Of a DNA stretch of 64,000 bases, positions 25,843-38,620 are shown piece by piece (positions within the stretch are counted from its first letter, which is position 1; each line of letters starts with the position of its first letter). The translations under genes and the position numbers were made by a program. The notes under the pieces were generated by a model. The model worked only from the letters and a program-made list of their open reading frames with translations, was not told the origin of the DNA and did no database searches. Source of the DNA: Orthonyx spaldingii. Lineage: Eukaryota > Chordata > Aves > Passeriformes > Orthonychidae. The stretch covers positions 2,681,370 to 2,745,369 of the forward strand of contig VZTJ01002478.1 of assembly GCA_013397795.1 (NCBI GenBank). The letters run 5' to 3'.

Positions 25843-28800
25843 AAATTTCCCTGTTTGAAATTTCTTTTAGCAGAGGTTTGTTCAGAACGCTGTAATGGCT
25901 CAAAGACATAATAGTGAAACTAAGAGCTCTCACCACTTGCTTTCTTCTCTCCAAAATGTGGATTACAGGGATTAAGAATCCTTCAAGGGACACCATAAAT
26001 AAATGGTTAATACATAAACTGCTCCTAACTCAGCACTTTCATGAATACTTTGCACTGTGAACTGATGTCTTGACTTTCTAGTACTGAGAGCAGCACTTGC
26101 TGAAACATATCTAGTTATAGCCCCAAAATGGCACCGACAATTTGCAATGGCAAAGTTGTAGAATTAAATAATTCATTTTCAAGGGATTGTCAAAACACCT
26201 GAACATAAAATATTTGACACTTGAAAAAGTGAATAATAGTCTCAAAACTAGAATTTTTCCAGGTAAGTCGATAGTTTATATATTAATACTGTGCCTAGAG
26301 TGTTGACATTATTAACATGTTACAAATACACACAGTGCTATTATCCATTGCCTTGGTAACCGTATATATTACACTGGTAGCATAGCAACATAAGTGAACA
26401 TGCATGGCTTTGAAGAATCTAAAACAAATATATAAGTAAATGGTGGGAGTCAGGTCTGAAGGAAAGACTTTTTTGTGCATCAACAAGAACTGAATATTGT
26501 ACTTGCAGGAACTCTTTCAGGAAGAACAGATTTTTTTTTTTTTCTCTATGTTAATGTCCTCTATATTGATTTCATAGTTGGAACTGAAAATTTGAAATGC
26601 AATTATTTTTGTCATTCATTGCTTGCCCCTCTTCCTTCTAGGATGAAAGTGCATCATCAAAAGGTAAAATTTCCTGAATGCTTTCTAAAGAAACAATATA
26701 GAAAAATAATTGAAACATAATAGCCAAGCCATGTTTTGGGCAGTTTTATCTATGGTTTCTTGTTTCATAGTGGTCAAACTGCAGTACCAGGATGTTCAAG
26801 GAGAGCTATGTGAGAGGGGGATAGTCCATAGAAGGCTGACTTTGCAAAGCCTTAGGTAACTTCAGTCAGTTTTAGGTACTGGTGATAAAATGGCAAGAAA
26901 AGAAAATTGCTCCCTACAGAATATGAACTTGTATTTCTACAATACTGTGCACTTGAGCTTTATGGTGTGAGCAGTGCCTGACTTAGGCATGGACCGACCT
27001 CTGTGAGCTGTTTGTTATTTTAGAGACTTGGGACTACAGCTGGGAAGTCATCTCTGTTTAGGACTATGCAATTTAAGTTTTGCAAATTCAGTATGGCTCA
27101 AGCATACACCTATAGCTAAATGCATTCTTAAATGCTGATCAGAATGAATCAGATGTGAACTTAAGAATACAGGGATGTCACTTCATGAACCAAGGACAAA
27201 GACAAGCAAGTCCTCTGCTCTGCAGTGTACTTGTTCTCATTGGTGCCTGTCCTGTCCATGTGAGGCTGTTTTAATGAGAAAGATTAGAAGATTGCAAATA
27301 GCATGCAAAAGACTAAGGAATGGTAAAATATCTATACTATCCCGCTGCTTATGCAAATTTTTATTGCTCAGTATTTTAGTGATTTAATTTCTGTGCATGA
27401 AACACTGTGTTTCTTTTGTTCCTCATGAGATCACTGCTATGTTCTTTATAAAACTTCAGCAAATTTCCATCTGTGTAAAATTACACATTCAAGTAGGTGT
27501 GAATTCCAAAGGAAATTACTTACTTTTGCTGCAGTCCCCTTTTGACACAATGTTCTGATTTAATTCTCTTCAGTCTATTTTAATTCTTGATGCTGAGTGA
27601 GGTTATATGTGTGGTAGAGACAATATGTGAAACTTGTTATCTGGGTAGGTGTGAAAAGTATCCATGTAGCTACATCCAATTTTTACTTTACTAGAAAAAG
27701 ACTGTATATGACTTCAAAGCCCTGACCACATCCAGAATCCCCATGTGATGATGTGTACCCATCTGAAAAAAACTTTTCATACAAATTTTAATTCAGTGTT
27801 AGTATTCTCAATTATTTGCATTTTTTGTTGAATTTTTGTTTCATACATATAAACATTTTGTCTCTGAGACATCATAGAAAGTCGTCAGCTTCTCCCTGTC
27901 TTTTAGGTTTGCGGTTGCTATGATTTTTTGTGACTGTGGCTATAGTAGCCAGAGAAATAAAAGATAAACAGTTTGTGATACACAGACACTTTCTCACTGC
28001 ATGCCTTATATTTATACATTAATGCCAACAATCAAACCTTAAAGTCTTTGCTCATCTCTCTCCCCTGACCTCAGCTGGTGTGCCATGTGTTCTCAATGTG
28101 TACAGTTCAGTACAGCTTTGCTGGGTGGGAGAATTTTCACCTTAGTAGGGGCAGACTCAGGAATCAGGAACATGCCAATGCTACAAGTGAGTTCAAGTAC
28201 ATCCATTCCCGAGAAGAGGGGGAAATTAGTTTCTGAGCTTTGGAGAACATTTCAAAAGCTCACGTTGCTCAGTGACTTTTGCTTAAAAGTTCTCTTGCTT
28301 CAGGAATTGCCATTACTATTGCCAGAAATGGAGCAAAGGGTGTTTTGATAATGAGGAATCTCAGTCCAAATTGTTTGGAAGACCTTATAGCCCATCTTGG
28401 CTTAGAAAAGCTAATGATGACTTATCCTGTGGAACAGGACCCATTACCTGTGCAGACTTCACAAGATGAGGTGAAGTCAGCTGTCTCTTAGAGAGGTGTT
28501 AAAGTTTAAACTACTCAGAAACCTTTCTCTCACACCAAAGAGCATCACTCAGGATGCTGGCACTGAATATCTCATTTTTAGAAAAGCAAGCGATACGATA
28601 TAGCTGCATAACACCAGGGGCAGCATCCATTACAAGGTTACTCTCATGTCTTCCTGTATTGTAAAGTGATTGACAGGGAACAGAGATAATAAGCTGGAGC
28701 AATGCAAATTTTAAGTGGTTTCCTGTCCTCAATATCCTTCAAGCTGTGTCTTCTGTCACTTTTTGAAATGAGCATGATTCCTTCATATACATCAGAGATT

Positions 28801-28892
28801 TCCAATATAACCCTTAAGTAAAATGAAGTTTATTTTAGTTACATGAGGAGACAACAATCCTCATTAAATCATGTAGGTGCAACCTGTGAAAG
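25843..28892. other. Unique non-coding sequence
   Basis: AT-rich sequence of about 3 kb with no recognisable gene, transposable element or tandem array. Confidence 0.55.
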
Positions 28893-29168
28893 CATTATAG
28901 AATGGCTTGGGCTAGAAGGGACTTTAAAGCTCATCTCATTCCAACCCCTCTTCCGTGGTCAGGGACACCTTCCACTAGACCAAGTTGCTGAAAGCCCCAT
29001 CCAACCTGGCCTTGAACACTTCTGGGCATGGGGCATTCATAACCTCCCCGAGCAACCTGTTTCAGTGTCCCATCACTCTCACAGTAAATAATTTCTTCCT
29101 GATATCTAATCTAAACTTACTCTCAGTTTGAAGCTATTCCCTCTTGTCCAGTTACTACATGCCTAGGT
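28893..29168 (-). mobile_element. CR1 LINE, 3' end fragment
   Basis: Antisense CR1 tail: ATTATAGAATGGCTTGGGC at the left edge, then the antisense 3' UTR and ORF2 end, including CCTTGAACACTTCTGGGCAT and AATTTCTTCCTGATATCTAA. It covers nearly the same part of the element as 8934-9240 but is closer to the general bird CR1 consensus over GGGACACCTTCCACTAGACC. It is a 5'-truncated, non-coding copy of about 0.28 kb. The terminal octamer survives only as ATTATAG. Confidence 0.93.
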
Positions 29169-29750
29169 GAGTTTTACTGCCAGAGTGGTATTCAACTAAA
29201 GAAAACAAAGTGGGAAATTTAAAAAATGTGATAACTGGCACCTCTGAGCAGCAGTTGTAGCATCAGTGAAAGATGAATAGTGGTGTCATGACCGGTAAGT
29301 CCATTAAATATTATATAGGATTTGAAAGAGGTGGGTTCAGTTCGTCCTTTCTATGTGACCTTGGACAAGCTGTTTATGGTGTTGCGTAGTAGAGAAAGTG
29401 AGGCTTACCTGCATACCTCTTTCAATTTAATTACAGGGAGCTGTTTTCCAAAAAAATTATCTAATAAGGGCAGGTAGAGCTTTATGTGGAGTGAATTCTT
29501 TCTTTCAGCCGGTCTGGCTGTTTTTAGGCTTATCTCTTGATGCGCATATCCTGCAGTGCTGCATCCCGTAATCCCAATGCTCTGAATGACTCACCCTCAT
29601 TTCATCTGATATCTTTGGAGAAAAAACAGTTGCATCTGAATTGTACTTAGATTTTCTTGCAGTAAAACAAGGGTGGTCCAGGGCCTTCTCTGGGAATATG
29701 AAAGCCATCAACATGGAACTTCTTTCTCCTGGCTGTATGGTCTGTGTGGG
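29169..29750. other. Mostly unique; possible continuation of repeat copy B
   Basis: The left part is unique. From about 29510 the minus strand runs directly out of repeat copy B downstream of its TATA-like box and carries several CpGs (near 29541 and 29568). That would fit an R-U5 region of the same element. Copy A shows no clear counterpart, so the extension is not established. Confidence 0.35.
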
Positions 29751-30020
29751 GTTATTTTTATACATTTTCTTAACACAGTTTGCTTCTTTCTTGTTGCTTC
29801 TCAGCTGATGTTTGAAAGTTACTCCCAAGCTCTCCCAGTTGTATTACCCCAGGTGACTGTTGTTCATTGCACACTGGTTCTCTGGGGCTCTCAGGTCTTA
29901 AACACATATGGTTTCCCATCACTCAAACTGAAACAGGTTGGGCAGTGGCCACTTACCCCTGTACAGCTGTTGAAACAAGCCTCAGCCAGCTCAGGCTGAG
30001 TCACAGTGTGCTGAGTGCCT
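29751..30020 (-). repeat. Unclassified interspersed repeat, copy B (possible LTR U3)
   Basis: On the minus strand this aligns with 4684-4924. The exact shared 18-base block is CAGCCAGCTCAGGCTGAG at 29983-30000. A second block reads TTTGAGTGATGGGAAAC on the minus strand, against CTTGAGTGATGGAAAAC in copy A. The shared region ends at a TATA-like GTATAAAAATAA on the minus strand (about 29751-29763). A TATA-like sequence in the same place in both copies favours an LTR U3, but no matching LTR end or target duplication was found. Confidence 0.6.
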
Positions 30021-30148
30021 TCTCTGGCTAATGTCAAAGATCTAGTTTGCAGTCTACATGGTTCTGATGCAGACCTGGGACTGCTCCTGAGTTTCAGCTC
30101 TGATAAGAAACTGGAAAAAGTTCTTGGCATTTGTAGATTGCCCATAAC

Positions 30149-30394
30149 TGTCGTTGTTGAGCCGATGTCGAAACAAGAAGCAGTCGAGAGAAATGTTAAA
30201 AGAACCAAATTATTTACTAAATTTAGCTTTTATATACAAAATGAACTCTCACATGATTGACCACAGCTGTACGCCTCTTGCAGTTGATTGGCCACCTGGA
30301 TCCATGGGAGCTGTGAACACTTTATCTTTATTTACATACTTGTTTACAGAAAACTAAGAGGTTTTTCACACGGGAAGGATTCTGTGTTGCCACA
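30149..30394 (-). mobile_element. Short ERVK-like solo LTR with 6-bp target duplication
   Basis: The element is 246 bp and is bounded by TG and CA. CATAAC occurs directly on both sides (30143-30148 and 30395-30400), a perfect 6-bp target duplication as class II (ERVK-like) elements make. On the minus strand it starts TGTGGCAACACAGAATCC and ends CGGCTCAACAACGACA. The sequence TATATAAAAGC on the minus strand (about 30227-30237) is a good TATA box or combined TATA and polyadenylation region, which fixes the orientation. No internal retroviral genes adjoin it, so it is a solo LTR. Intact ends and duplication argue for a fairly young insertion. The class is inferred from duplication length and overall form. 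Confidence 0.85.
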
Positions 30395-30400
30395 CATAAC

Positions 30401-32922
30401 CTCCCTGTTAGCCTTTCCCCTGCTGCATAGCTCTGTTACAGTGATAACAGCAGGCACATATGAAAACTGAGTGGATGTGCCTTGAGTTACTTGCAGTAAG
30501 TTAAAAGGCAAATGTTCAAATGCTTACATTTTTTAAAATTGCATTTAGCTGATAGTTGCTAACAATTAATTAGAGCATATCTACCAAAGTCTGCTGCAAC
30601 TAGCCATAATTTACTTGCTACATACATTGGATCATTTCTGATATACTGAATATTAAACATCAAGTACTGGACTTTCATGTCAAATAGTGTTTTACCAAGG
30701 ACCATATGACAATTTAAGACGTTTTGGGTCCAGTGGATATCACTATGATAATGTGTGTCAACATCCATACCTAAATAGTAGATGACCCTGAATTAGTAAT
30801 ATTGCTAGGGATTGGATTCCATTATCGTATTATGTAGTGTATGATTTCTATAAATTTGTTTGCCTTTGTAAGCGTTCTTGTGAATGTCAAGGTCTTTAAA
30901 ATTGCAAAATTTATCTAAAATTTGATTGCAAGATGACTTGCTCTCTTTTTTTAGTCTAACACTCAGTTAACATAAGGGAACAGTCCTTATCATTATTAAA
31001 TTGACTCTTTTTTTCAATTTATATTACATCTCAAATTTTCATTTATTTCTGAAGAGCAGCCAAGAGAAATCTGTTTAATATTGCAGTATTGTATGGCAGA
31101 GCTCCTAGCTTGTGCCCAGGCAATCCACTGACTCATGCTCATGATGGCTGAAGCAGGTCAGATCTGAGGCTGCAATATATTAGAATCAGATTTAGGAATA
31201 TTGTGATCTGTGTATCTCATTGAATGCTGGGATTTTAATCTGTGCGTTTGCCACTCTTGACCTTAGACATTCCAAATGTCTAGGCACCATTTGGACTAAT
31301 TTCCACAGATGGATTTCATTTTCACATTGGTCCCAGTATATGTGTGGCTCTTAGTCACACCCCAAAGCCCTACACCTGACACCCAGCTGTGCTTCACTCA
31401 GAAGTGAAAATGTATGATTTCATACTTAGAAGGTACAAATGATGTAATCAGCTTCAAGATAAAGAAAAACTTCCAGATACATTTCATATTATTATTATAA
31501 AAGGAAAATGAAATTGAACCTAAATTAAACAGTCCTTCAGACACCTCCTGGTAATCTACCACTGAAATACGTAGTGTTAATAACATTTCATTATGAGAAC
31601 AGTATTGGGCTTGACATGATACTAACAGTGTTAGAAGGAGCTCCCTGGAAGGTGCCTAAAGGAAACAGGATAGTGCCAATCTCTTTTAACTCCATTTAAT
31701 AAAAGAAAATTGTCTAGTGTTTCAGGCACCAGAGATGCATCAATACAGATGCCACTGCAAAATGAGCTGTCACTGATTATCACTGCTTTTAATCTAATTT
31801 GTTAATGAAATCATTAGTTATTTTCATGTCAGCTAGGACAGAACTATGGCAACCTTTATTATTTGACATTGATCAAGTGAGTGTTCATGTCCCAGAAATC
31901 GATGAGTAATGAGGTATCTTTTAAAAATCCTGGGTAGCACTAAGAGAAACAAGGTATATCACTTTCTTAATAGGCACTTGTAATGTCTGGGGAAAAAAAA
32001 AAAAAAAAAAATTTGGAAAAAGTTGTCATTTCCCACTGTACTTTCTGTTCTTTGCTATAAATGTTTATATATTCAAATATTATGCTAGGAACTCCTAAGC
32101 CCAAATGCACCATGACTCGTGAATCCTTAATAGTGAGTTAGTGAAAGAGCTGGTACTGAAGAGATGGAGCAGCAAGCTGGTTACATGTCTTTATTACTAG
32201 CTTGTTCTTATGTAAAATAGAATAAATGGTCTCCAAATTAACATTATTTACAAAGGTTATTGCTTCTTAGCATGTCAGCTGTGTATGATGACCTCTACAG
32301 ATGTACTGCTATCTCAGTAGGTAGAATTTTTGTGTGCCATTGATATATAGTCCATTTCATGGCATGCTCTGCATTTCCGTTTTCTAGGAAAAAAAAGTGC
32401 CTTTTCTTTGCTCTGCTTTACCTGATTTGGCAGAAAACCAGCCAATCAGGCAAACAAAAACATTGTGGTCTCTGCACTGCAAGAGTCACACTAGTGTCTC
32501 AGTCTCAGAATTACATGATTAGTTATGTGGGCTGAGATAAAAACTGACCCACACAAATATTGAGGTGTATTCATGTTATTTATAGGTTACTCTTTCAAAT
32601 ACCAAGTGAAAAAGCTTTAGTTTTCAAAAAAAATTCAATTTACTTGGGCAATTTTATTTTTTTTCTAAGCAAGCATCAGAACATTAACTCACTAGTAGGC
32701 TTTTTAATTTATTTTCAACTCAAACTGTCAATTTTTTTAATTTTTGCAATTCATCGTCTGGTACCTTTGGACAGTAAAATGGCACAAAATTATGATTATC
32801 TGTTCATGGGATGATATCAACAAAGCTGTTCCTTTCATGGGTCTCTAACTATTAGCTCAATGAAGGCAAAGCAGAAAAATATCACCTTGTTTGACAGTTT
32901 GCTCTCGCTTGTCTGTGAGTTC
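30401..32922. other. Unique non-coding sequence
   Basis: No gene or dispersed repeat recognised in about 2.5 kb. A 19-bp poly-A run lies at 31993-32011, with no retrogene body recognisable upstream of it. Confidence 0.55.
31993..32011 (+). repeat. Poly-A run
   Basis: Nineteen consecutive A residues. No reading frame or SINE-like body precedes it, so it is listed only as a simple repeat. Confidence 0.85.
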
Positions 32923-33034
32923 ATTCATAGGACCATAGAATCATAGCATCATTTATCTTGGAAAAGGGCATTAAGATCATTCATTCAAGGCAAGTCCACC
33001 ACTAAACCAAGTACTTAAAGCTCCACATGTACCT
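32923..33034 (-). mobile_element. CR1 LINE, short 3' tail (older subfamily)
   Basis: The antisense octamer tail is plain (GACCATAGAATCATAGCATC at about 32931-32950). It is followed by a decayed antisense 3' UTR of the type GGAAAAGACCTTCAAGATCA and by the words CAAGTCCACCACTAAACCA and CTCCACATGTACCTG. These words belong to the CR1 groups with a different 3' UTR from the copies at 8934 and 28893. Only about 110 bp remain and divergence is high, so the copy is old. Confidence 0.85.
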
Positions 33035-35495
33035 GTGCGGGAAAAAGTAGAAGTCTAAGGCATGTGAACTTTGGAAGAGCAAATACAACTTATATTTACA
33101 TATTCTAAATGTGAGTTATGCCTCTTTCTTTAATGAAGGTTCCTAACAGATGGTTAGGGATCTCTTTTTGCAGAGTTAAACGCAACTTCGGACTTTTCTT
33201 AGGACATATACCCAAGACTATTGCAGTCTGGTACACAGGTAACGTCATACATTTACTGAGGAACCAGAGAAGGCTGGGTATGTATCCAGGGTTAAACTTC
33301 CCTCTTTGTTGTTAACTACTGAAATTCATATTTCTACACATTAGGGGCCCAAGCAGACCTTTGGCATTGCATAACCTAAGTGACAAGTGCTAGCAATGAG
33401 TTCCACCCAGCGATTCATCACACACATACTGGTGTACCCGAGACTAATCCCGTAGTTCCCTTGCTCAGCAGAGGCGTTTCTCTGATGCCACCAGCAGTAA
33501 CCAGTGATTGAATGTGTTGCCTCAGCTGTGCCCTGTCCAGTCTATAAGCAGTGCAGAAGGCAAGTACACAGGTAATGCCTGTGCCCTTCCTTGCCCCTCA
33601 CTCAAGCTGGACATGTTGTGTAGGAATCAAGAGCTGTCTTGGGCCTCTTATTCCCCTGCAAGAGAAGTGCCTGGTCTTGTCTGGAAGCAGGCAGAATAAA
33701 ACACTTTAAATGCATGTCACAGACAAGGCTTAGAAAAAGGGTAGAAGAGTCAATGCTGCTATAATTATTTTAGTAACAGTCTCAGCGGTGGAGGCAGACA
33801 CAGACGTTGAAAGTGCAATTATGGCAGCGACTGCGGTGATAACAAAAGCAGTGCAACAGCAGGCACCCACTTGTCTTCTTCCTTCCTTTAAACTGAGGCA
33901 TCAAAAGAAAGAAATGGCAATATTTCTGAGGCGAAGAAAAGTATTTTGATTTTAATCATACATCCCCTTGCCTCTTTCCCCTTTCTTAAAATGCAGCACT
34001 AGGCAGAAAATGGTCAAAAACCTAGAGAGGCTCTGTCCGCATAGGTAATGCTGCCGTAAAGAAAATTCCAGAGAAAGCAGTAGTGTGGAGAAATACAGAA
34101 AACTTTATTTGGCTAACTCAGTTGTATCTTTTGCTTTTAAGGCAATGCCATGCTCAGTCATGTCAGCATGAGACAGACACATGGAATGAGGCAATCTTCA
34201 GTCACTAATGCATTGGGTTTGTGTTTGTGGCTAACTCACTTTGGGATTTTTCTTCTAAGTCCTTTGTCTAGCTGTTTACTGTTTTGGATTGAACTGTGGG
34301 ATCCTGAATCGGTTATTCCTTGGAGGGCAAACAAACCACAGGAAGAGGAATGCCTGAAGTCCAAAAGCTCAAAGGAAAAATAGAAAAATACATAAATCTC
34401 CTATGTTCATGTTATGGAATTACTCAGAATGAGAACTGATGTCAAAACATGCCATAATCAGCCTCAGTAGTATGCCACAGGCCTAATCCTGCTTTAAGTT
34501 TGACATTAAGAGCAAGAACAATTTTCAGTGTGCACTGTATTTTTTGTAGAAACTCTTTATTAAGGGTTTGGTGCTTTGAAGTAGCCACTTTTATACCTTG
34601 GAAGGAGGTTAAATTATAATTAGAATTTGATTTTTCTAGGAAATGTGTTTTAAGAGCTGGCAGATTGTTTTCACCATATTTTTTATTTTTTTAGCTGAAG
34701 AACTGCTTTCTATGTACATGAAAGAGGTAACAGTCTGATTGTCTGATTGATTTTCATTAACTATCGAAGAACTTGCAGCTTCCTTGACGAGAAAAGAGAG
34801 AAGCTATAAATAGCAGCTGAAGTGCAAGGCCCTGGCAAGCCGTGGAGAGGAAAGGGAATTTAGCAACCTGTCTGGGACAGCACGTGGGCATTGTAAATGC
34901 ATCTGGTAGAGAAATCTAAGTGAGATTGATTATTTTGAAGTAATTTGACATGCAAGTTTAATGAGTGATGTTTGTGACTGCTTGATGAAATACCTTAGCA
35001 CCTTGATGGAAAGAGTTCAACATGACTTGTTGGTTTGGAGGATTAAGACTGTAGGTGTGTTAATGATGGGCCTCAACATATTGATCACTGTGGGTTTTGC
35101 AAAGTCTGACCTGTTCAGCAGATCTCTAACATAATTTTTTGGTTTGTAGCTAAAATATAGGGTCTTAAGAATCCTGCAGCCCTGCAGTTTGTCCTTTTTT
35201 ATGACGTCTGCAAGTCTTCACGAGCATGACCAGCTTTTTACAAGTGGATGGTTCTAACAGAAATTTGGTTGCAAATGTAGTCTGAATTGCTTTTAGGATT
35301 TTCCTTCTCCATCAAAGGAAACTTACAGGTACATAACAATTCAGAATACTAAAGGATGTGTTTTTCAGCATTTAGGGCTATTAATAATATGAATATTTTT
35401 TCCATTTTGGAACATTAATTTCGATTAACTTTTAAGATTACCGTGCAAATGGATTAATTTCTATGATTCTGTTGTTTAACACTGATTTCAATAAG
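33035..35495. other. Unique non-coding sequence
   Basis: No recognisable gene or dispersed repeat in about 2.4 kb. Reading frames are short. Confidence 0.55.
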
Positions 35496-35501
35496 AACAT
35501 C

Positions 35502-35909
35502 TGTTGCTTTTCTGTTTCCTCTATGGGCTCCTCCAGGCCACCGAATCCAGCCCTCAGTAGCTTCTTACTTTGGGAGCTCCGATCCTGGGCCGGGCGGTGG
35601 CTGCTGCTTGCAGGGAAAGACAGACGTACTCGTTGCGTTATATCAGCGTCCTTTATTCTCCCTCACGGAGGGAAACACAGATAACAAGACGCGTAGTGGA
35701 CAACGTGGCAAGACTGGCCCAGCCCCCCTCTTGCCTAGGTCCTTTATACCCTCTGTCCATCGAGGGCAAGGCGAGAGGCAAGCCAATAGGCAAATGACGG
35801 GCCCGTGACATCTGGCCAGTCCTGGGTGAACAGGGGAGGGATAGGTAGAATGCAGAGCTGTGAGAAGTCAGACCAGCAGGATGTCCCCGGTGGTCTGCAC
35901 ACTGCCACA
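35502..35909 (-). mobile_element. CpG-rich ERVK-like solo LTR with 6-bp target duplication
   Basis: The element is 408 bp and begins TG and ends CA on both strands. AACATC directly flanks it at 35496-35501 and 35910-35915, a perfect 6-bp target duplication as expected of class II elements. On the minus strand it starts TGTGGCAGTGTGCAGACC. In that orientation a TATA-like GGGTATAAAGG lies near 35740-35752 and a polyadenylation signal AGAATAAAGG near 35650, giving the usual U3-R-U5 order. By eye it holds about 17 CpGs in 408 bp, far above its surroundings, which suggests little methylation decay and a recent insertion. It is a solo LTR with no adjacent gag or pol. Its start resembles the 30149-30394 element only in the first seven bases. 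Confidence 0.88.
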
Positions 35910-35915
35910 AACATC

Positions 35916-38620
35916 TATGTCATAGTTTTTAAGGGGAATCTGAGAAATAACGTGCAGTATAGATAAGAGTAGAATAAGATGATTTTAATTCCTGATACTT
36001 TTTAAACTAGTAAATTAGTTTAAATCTTGCATTTTTCTCCCAGAGATTTTTGTCTAGATTGCCTGTGTTTTGAGTTTTTTTATATGGCAGGGAAATCTAA
36101 TTTAAAAAATCACTTGGTTAGAAGAAGAGGAGGAAAAGATATAGTTCTCATTCTTTTAAAAATTCTCTGTTTTTAATAGCACAAAAGATAAACTGGCATA
36201 AATACGAGGAAAATGAATTACACACAACAAATTTTAAAGAAAAATAATGCAAAAAGGTGAAAAATTTTAAATCTATTGTTAAATACTCCCTCCATGAGAG
36301 TCATATATGATTGAAACACAAACCTGTTCCAGTAACAGATACTAATCAAGTAAGGATTATCCTTACTGACATATTTCTGTGACTGGGTAGATCAATAGAA
36401 CTGTGATTAATTCACTAAAGACCCTATAAGTAGTAAATGTTTAAGTGCTGCAATACATAGGCATTAATCGTATGTTAATTTGAAATTGTTTGGAAAAAGC
36501 AGCAGCGTCAACAAAGTGCATTTTTTGTATCAAATAGTAACATTTAACCCAAGATTGCAGCACTTCAACTAGTGTCATACTCTTTTAATGTAGAAACAAG
36601 TGCCTAGAAAATTTTGTTTTAAAATCAGTGTTTTTATTCACAGCACTCATTCTACTGAAGGCACTGTGATGCACCTCTTCTTATGAACATTACCACTAGC
36701 CCTGGGCTGCAATAGATCTAAGGTAGCACAGGCACTTCAGAGCTGAACTTTAGACACCAGGTGATATCTGGGATTTGACCTGTTCAGTCTCACCTCTACC
36801 AGTACTTAGAACCTTGATATGCAGTGCCAATATACAACTTCATTTTTATCTTCATATATCTTAACATGAAATCTGTAGTATGAAATTCCAGAGGGCAACA
36901 TCTGGATCTGAAGTCCCACGCTTCCAAAAAAAAAAAGGTGCCAGAATTCTGGAAACTCCTGAGTTCGGTGGGCTAAGGTGCCATAAGCACAGTTGTTACT
37001 CCAAAATTACCCATGAAGATGGTGATGAGGTATGGCATAAGGAGAAAGTCAGCGTATGGTGCCCAAAGCTGGGGCTTGCCTGTGAGGATTTTGGGACTAG
37101 GCAATCATCCCATCACCCCGGAGGAGGTAAGCAGTGGCCTGGGTTTTGGAAGAACTACTGGAGAAGTCTGTGTAGGCAGAAACTAGTCTTACAAGAATAG
37201 TTCAGCCAATCATGCAGAAGGACCAGCTTAATGTGGAATTAAGTGGTTAAGCTGTTTTTGTTGCATAAATGAGCAGTAAATAGCTGAGAATTTTGTTGAT
37301 AATGTTGATTTAAAAGAACTTTTATATGATGAAGAAACCCTCCATCTAACTTGAGACAAATATCTGGTTATTCTAAAGAAAAATGAAAGGCAATTGCTGT
37401 AATTAACAGAGGATAGATGCTTGTTGATGTGCTTTTTTGTATTGTGGGCAGGTTTGATCCATCAGCAGAATCCCTCAGAATGGACACTCTCAAAGAGGTT
37501 CTTGCTGGTAATAGATGTGGTTCTGCTATTTGTTGTCTGTCTGTCTGCCCATTCAATCACATTTTGAGGTGTTACAGAGGATATTGAACGGTTAAAGAAA
37601 AATATTCACTCTCCTTCCTTGAGCTGGTATTACATGGCTTAAGTGAGGGTGGTTAGGGTTTACACTGTATCTGGAGCAGGCCAGGAACTCACCTTGGTAC
37701 TCAAACTTGCAGAACCATCTGATTGCAGTAGCTTTCTATAAATAACTTTGTGTTACATGTAAGACAGAGCGACTGTCATGTTTGTTACACCTTTTCCTTT
37801 CTTAAATGAATGAAATTTATGGAGAGGGGCATTTATCTGAGTTCCTGTAGGGAAAATAGAGAACAATGTGTGTTCTTAAATTCCTTGTCAGTTAAAAAAA
37901 CCCTTAATCCAGTAACAAATCATATCTACTTGTGAGGGGACCTGTCAAGATCTTCAGACACAGATTTTACCTCAGGGTCAGGTCTGAAAGTAGATTTATG
38001 TGACTGTACACGGTCACCTGAGGCAATAATTTCCAAATGAACTTTCTAGCTGGATTTAATTACTCACTTCTCCTTATTGCAGAGATGCTGATTTGAAAGC
38101 AGATTGTGAATGCCATAGCAAATGAAGGAGAAGGGTAGAAACCTGTAGATTTTGCTCTGTTCTTGTGAGTTTGCCTTGTGTAGCCAGGGCTACTGTACAC
38201 CAAATAAACAGCATGCTTCTAAAAGTGAGGGATAACAACAAGGAGCTTTATCAGTCAGCTATATCTGAGTCACAGGGCTTCACATGGTTTTCTTAGGGTG
38301 ACAGAGCAAAGCATAAGACCACAGGGCTAAATATAGAACAGTTATTAGCCTTGGGCCTTTTCTTGCTTGATGTGTACTACACAAGCTTTGGGGCATATTC
38401 TGTAGGGGGATGTCTTTTCACTTTGAAATCTCTAGCACAGGGATCTACTCTAACCCCACAGATGCTGTAGCAATAGTGAAATGGGTCTGTTGCCAATCCA
38501 TGCTGTGCAAATGAAGCAAATTTTCTCTCTCAAAGACTGCCTGCATGCCTGCACAGACAGATGTTTAAAGGGTAATTTTGGCTTATGGATACAAACAAAG
38601 TAAGAGCTGATTACATAATT
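35916..38620. other. Unique non-coding sequence
   Basis: About 2.7 kb with no recognisable element. A plus-strand frame at 36880-37200 has no family resemblance. It includes a poly-A run of about 11 bases near 36927 that makes Lys codons, and I judge it spurious. Confidence 0.55.

Noticed and set aside
29400..29455. Minus-strand 32-nt segment before a near-perfect donor-like TGCAGGTAAGC
   Set aside because: The upstream acceptor is poor and a lone donor motif is expected by chance every few kilobases.
31993..32011. Poly-A run as the tail of a processed pseudogene
   Set aside because: No coding remnant, SINE body or target duplication was seen next to it.
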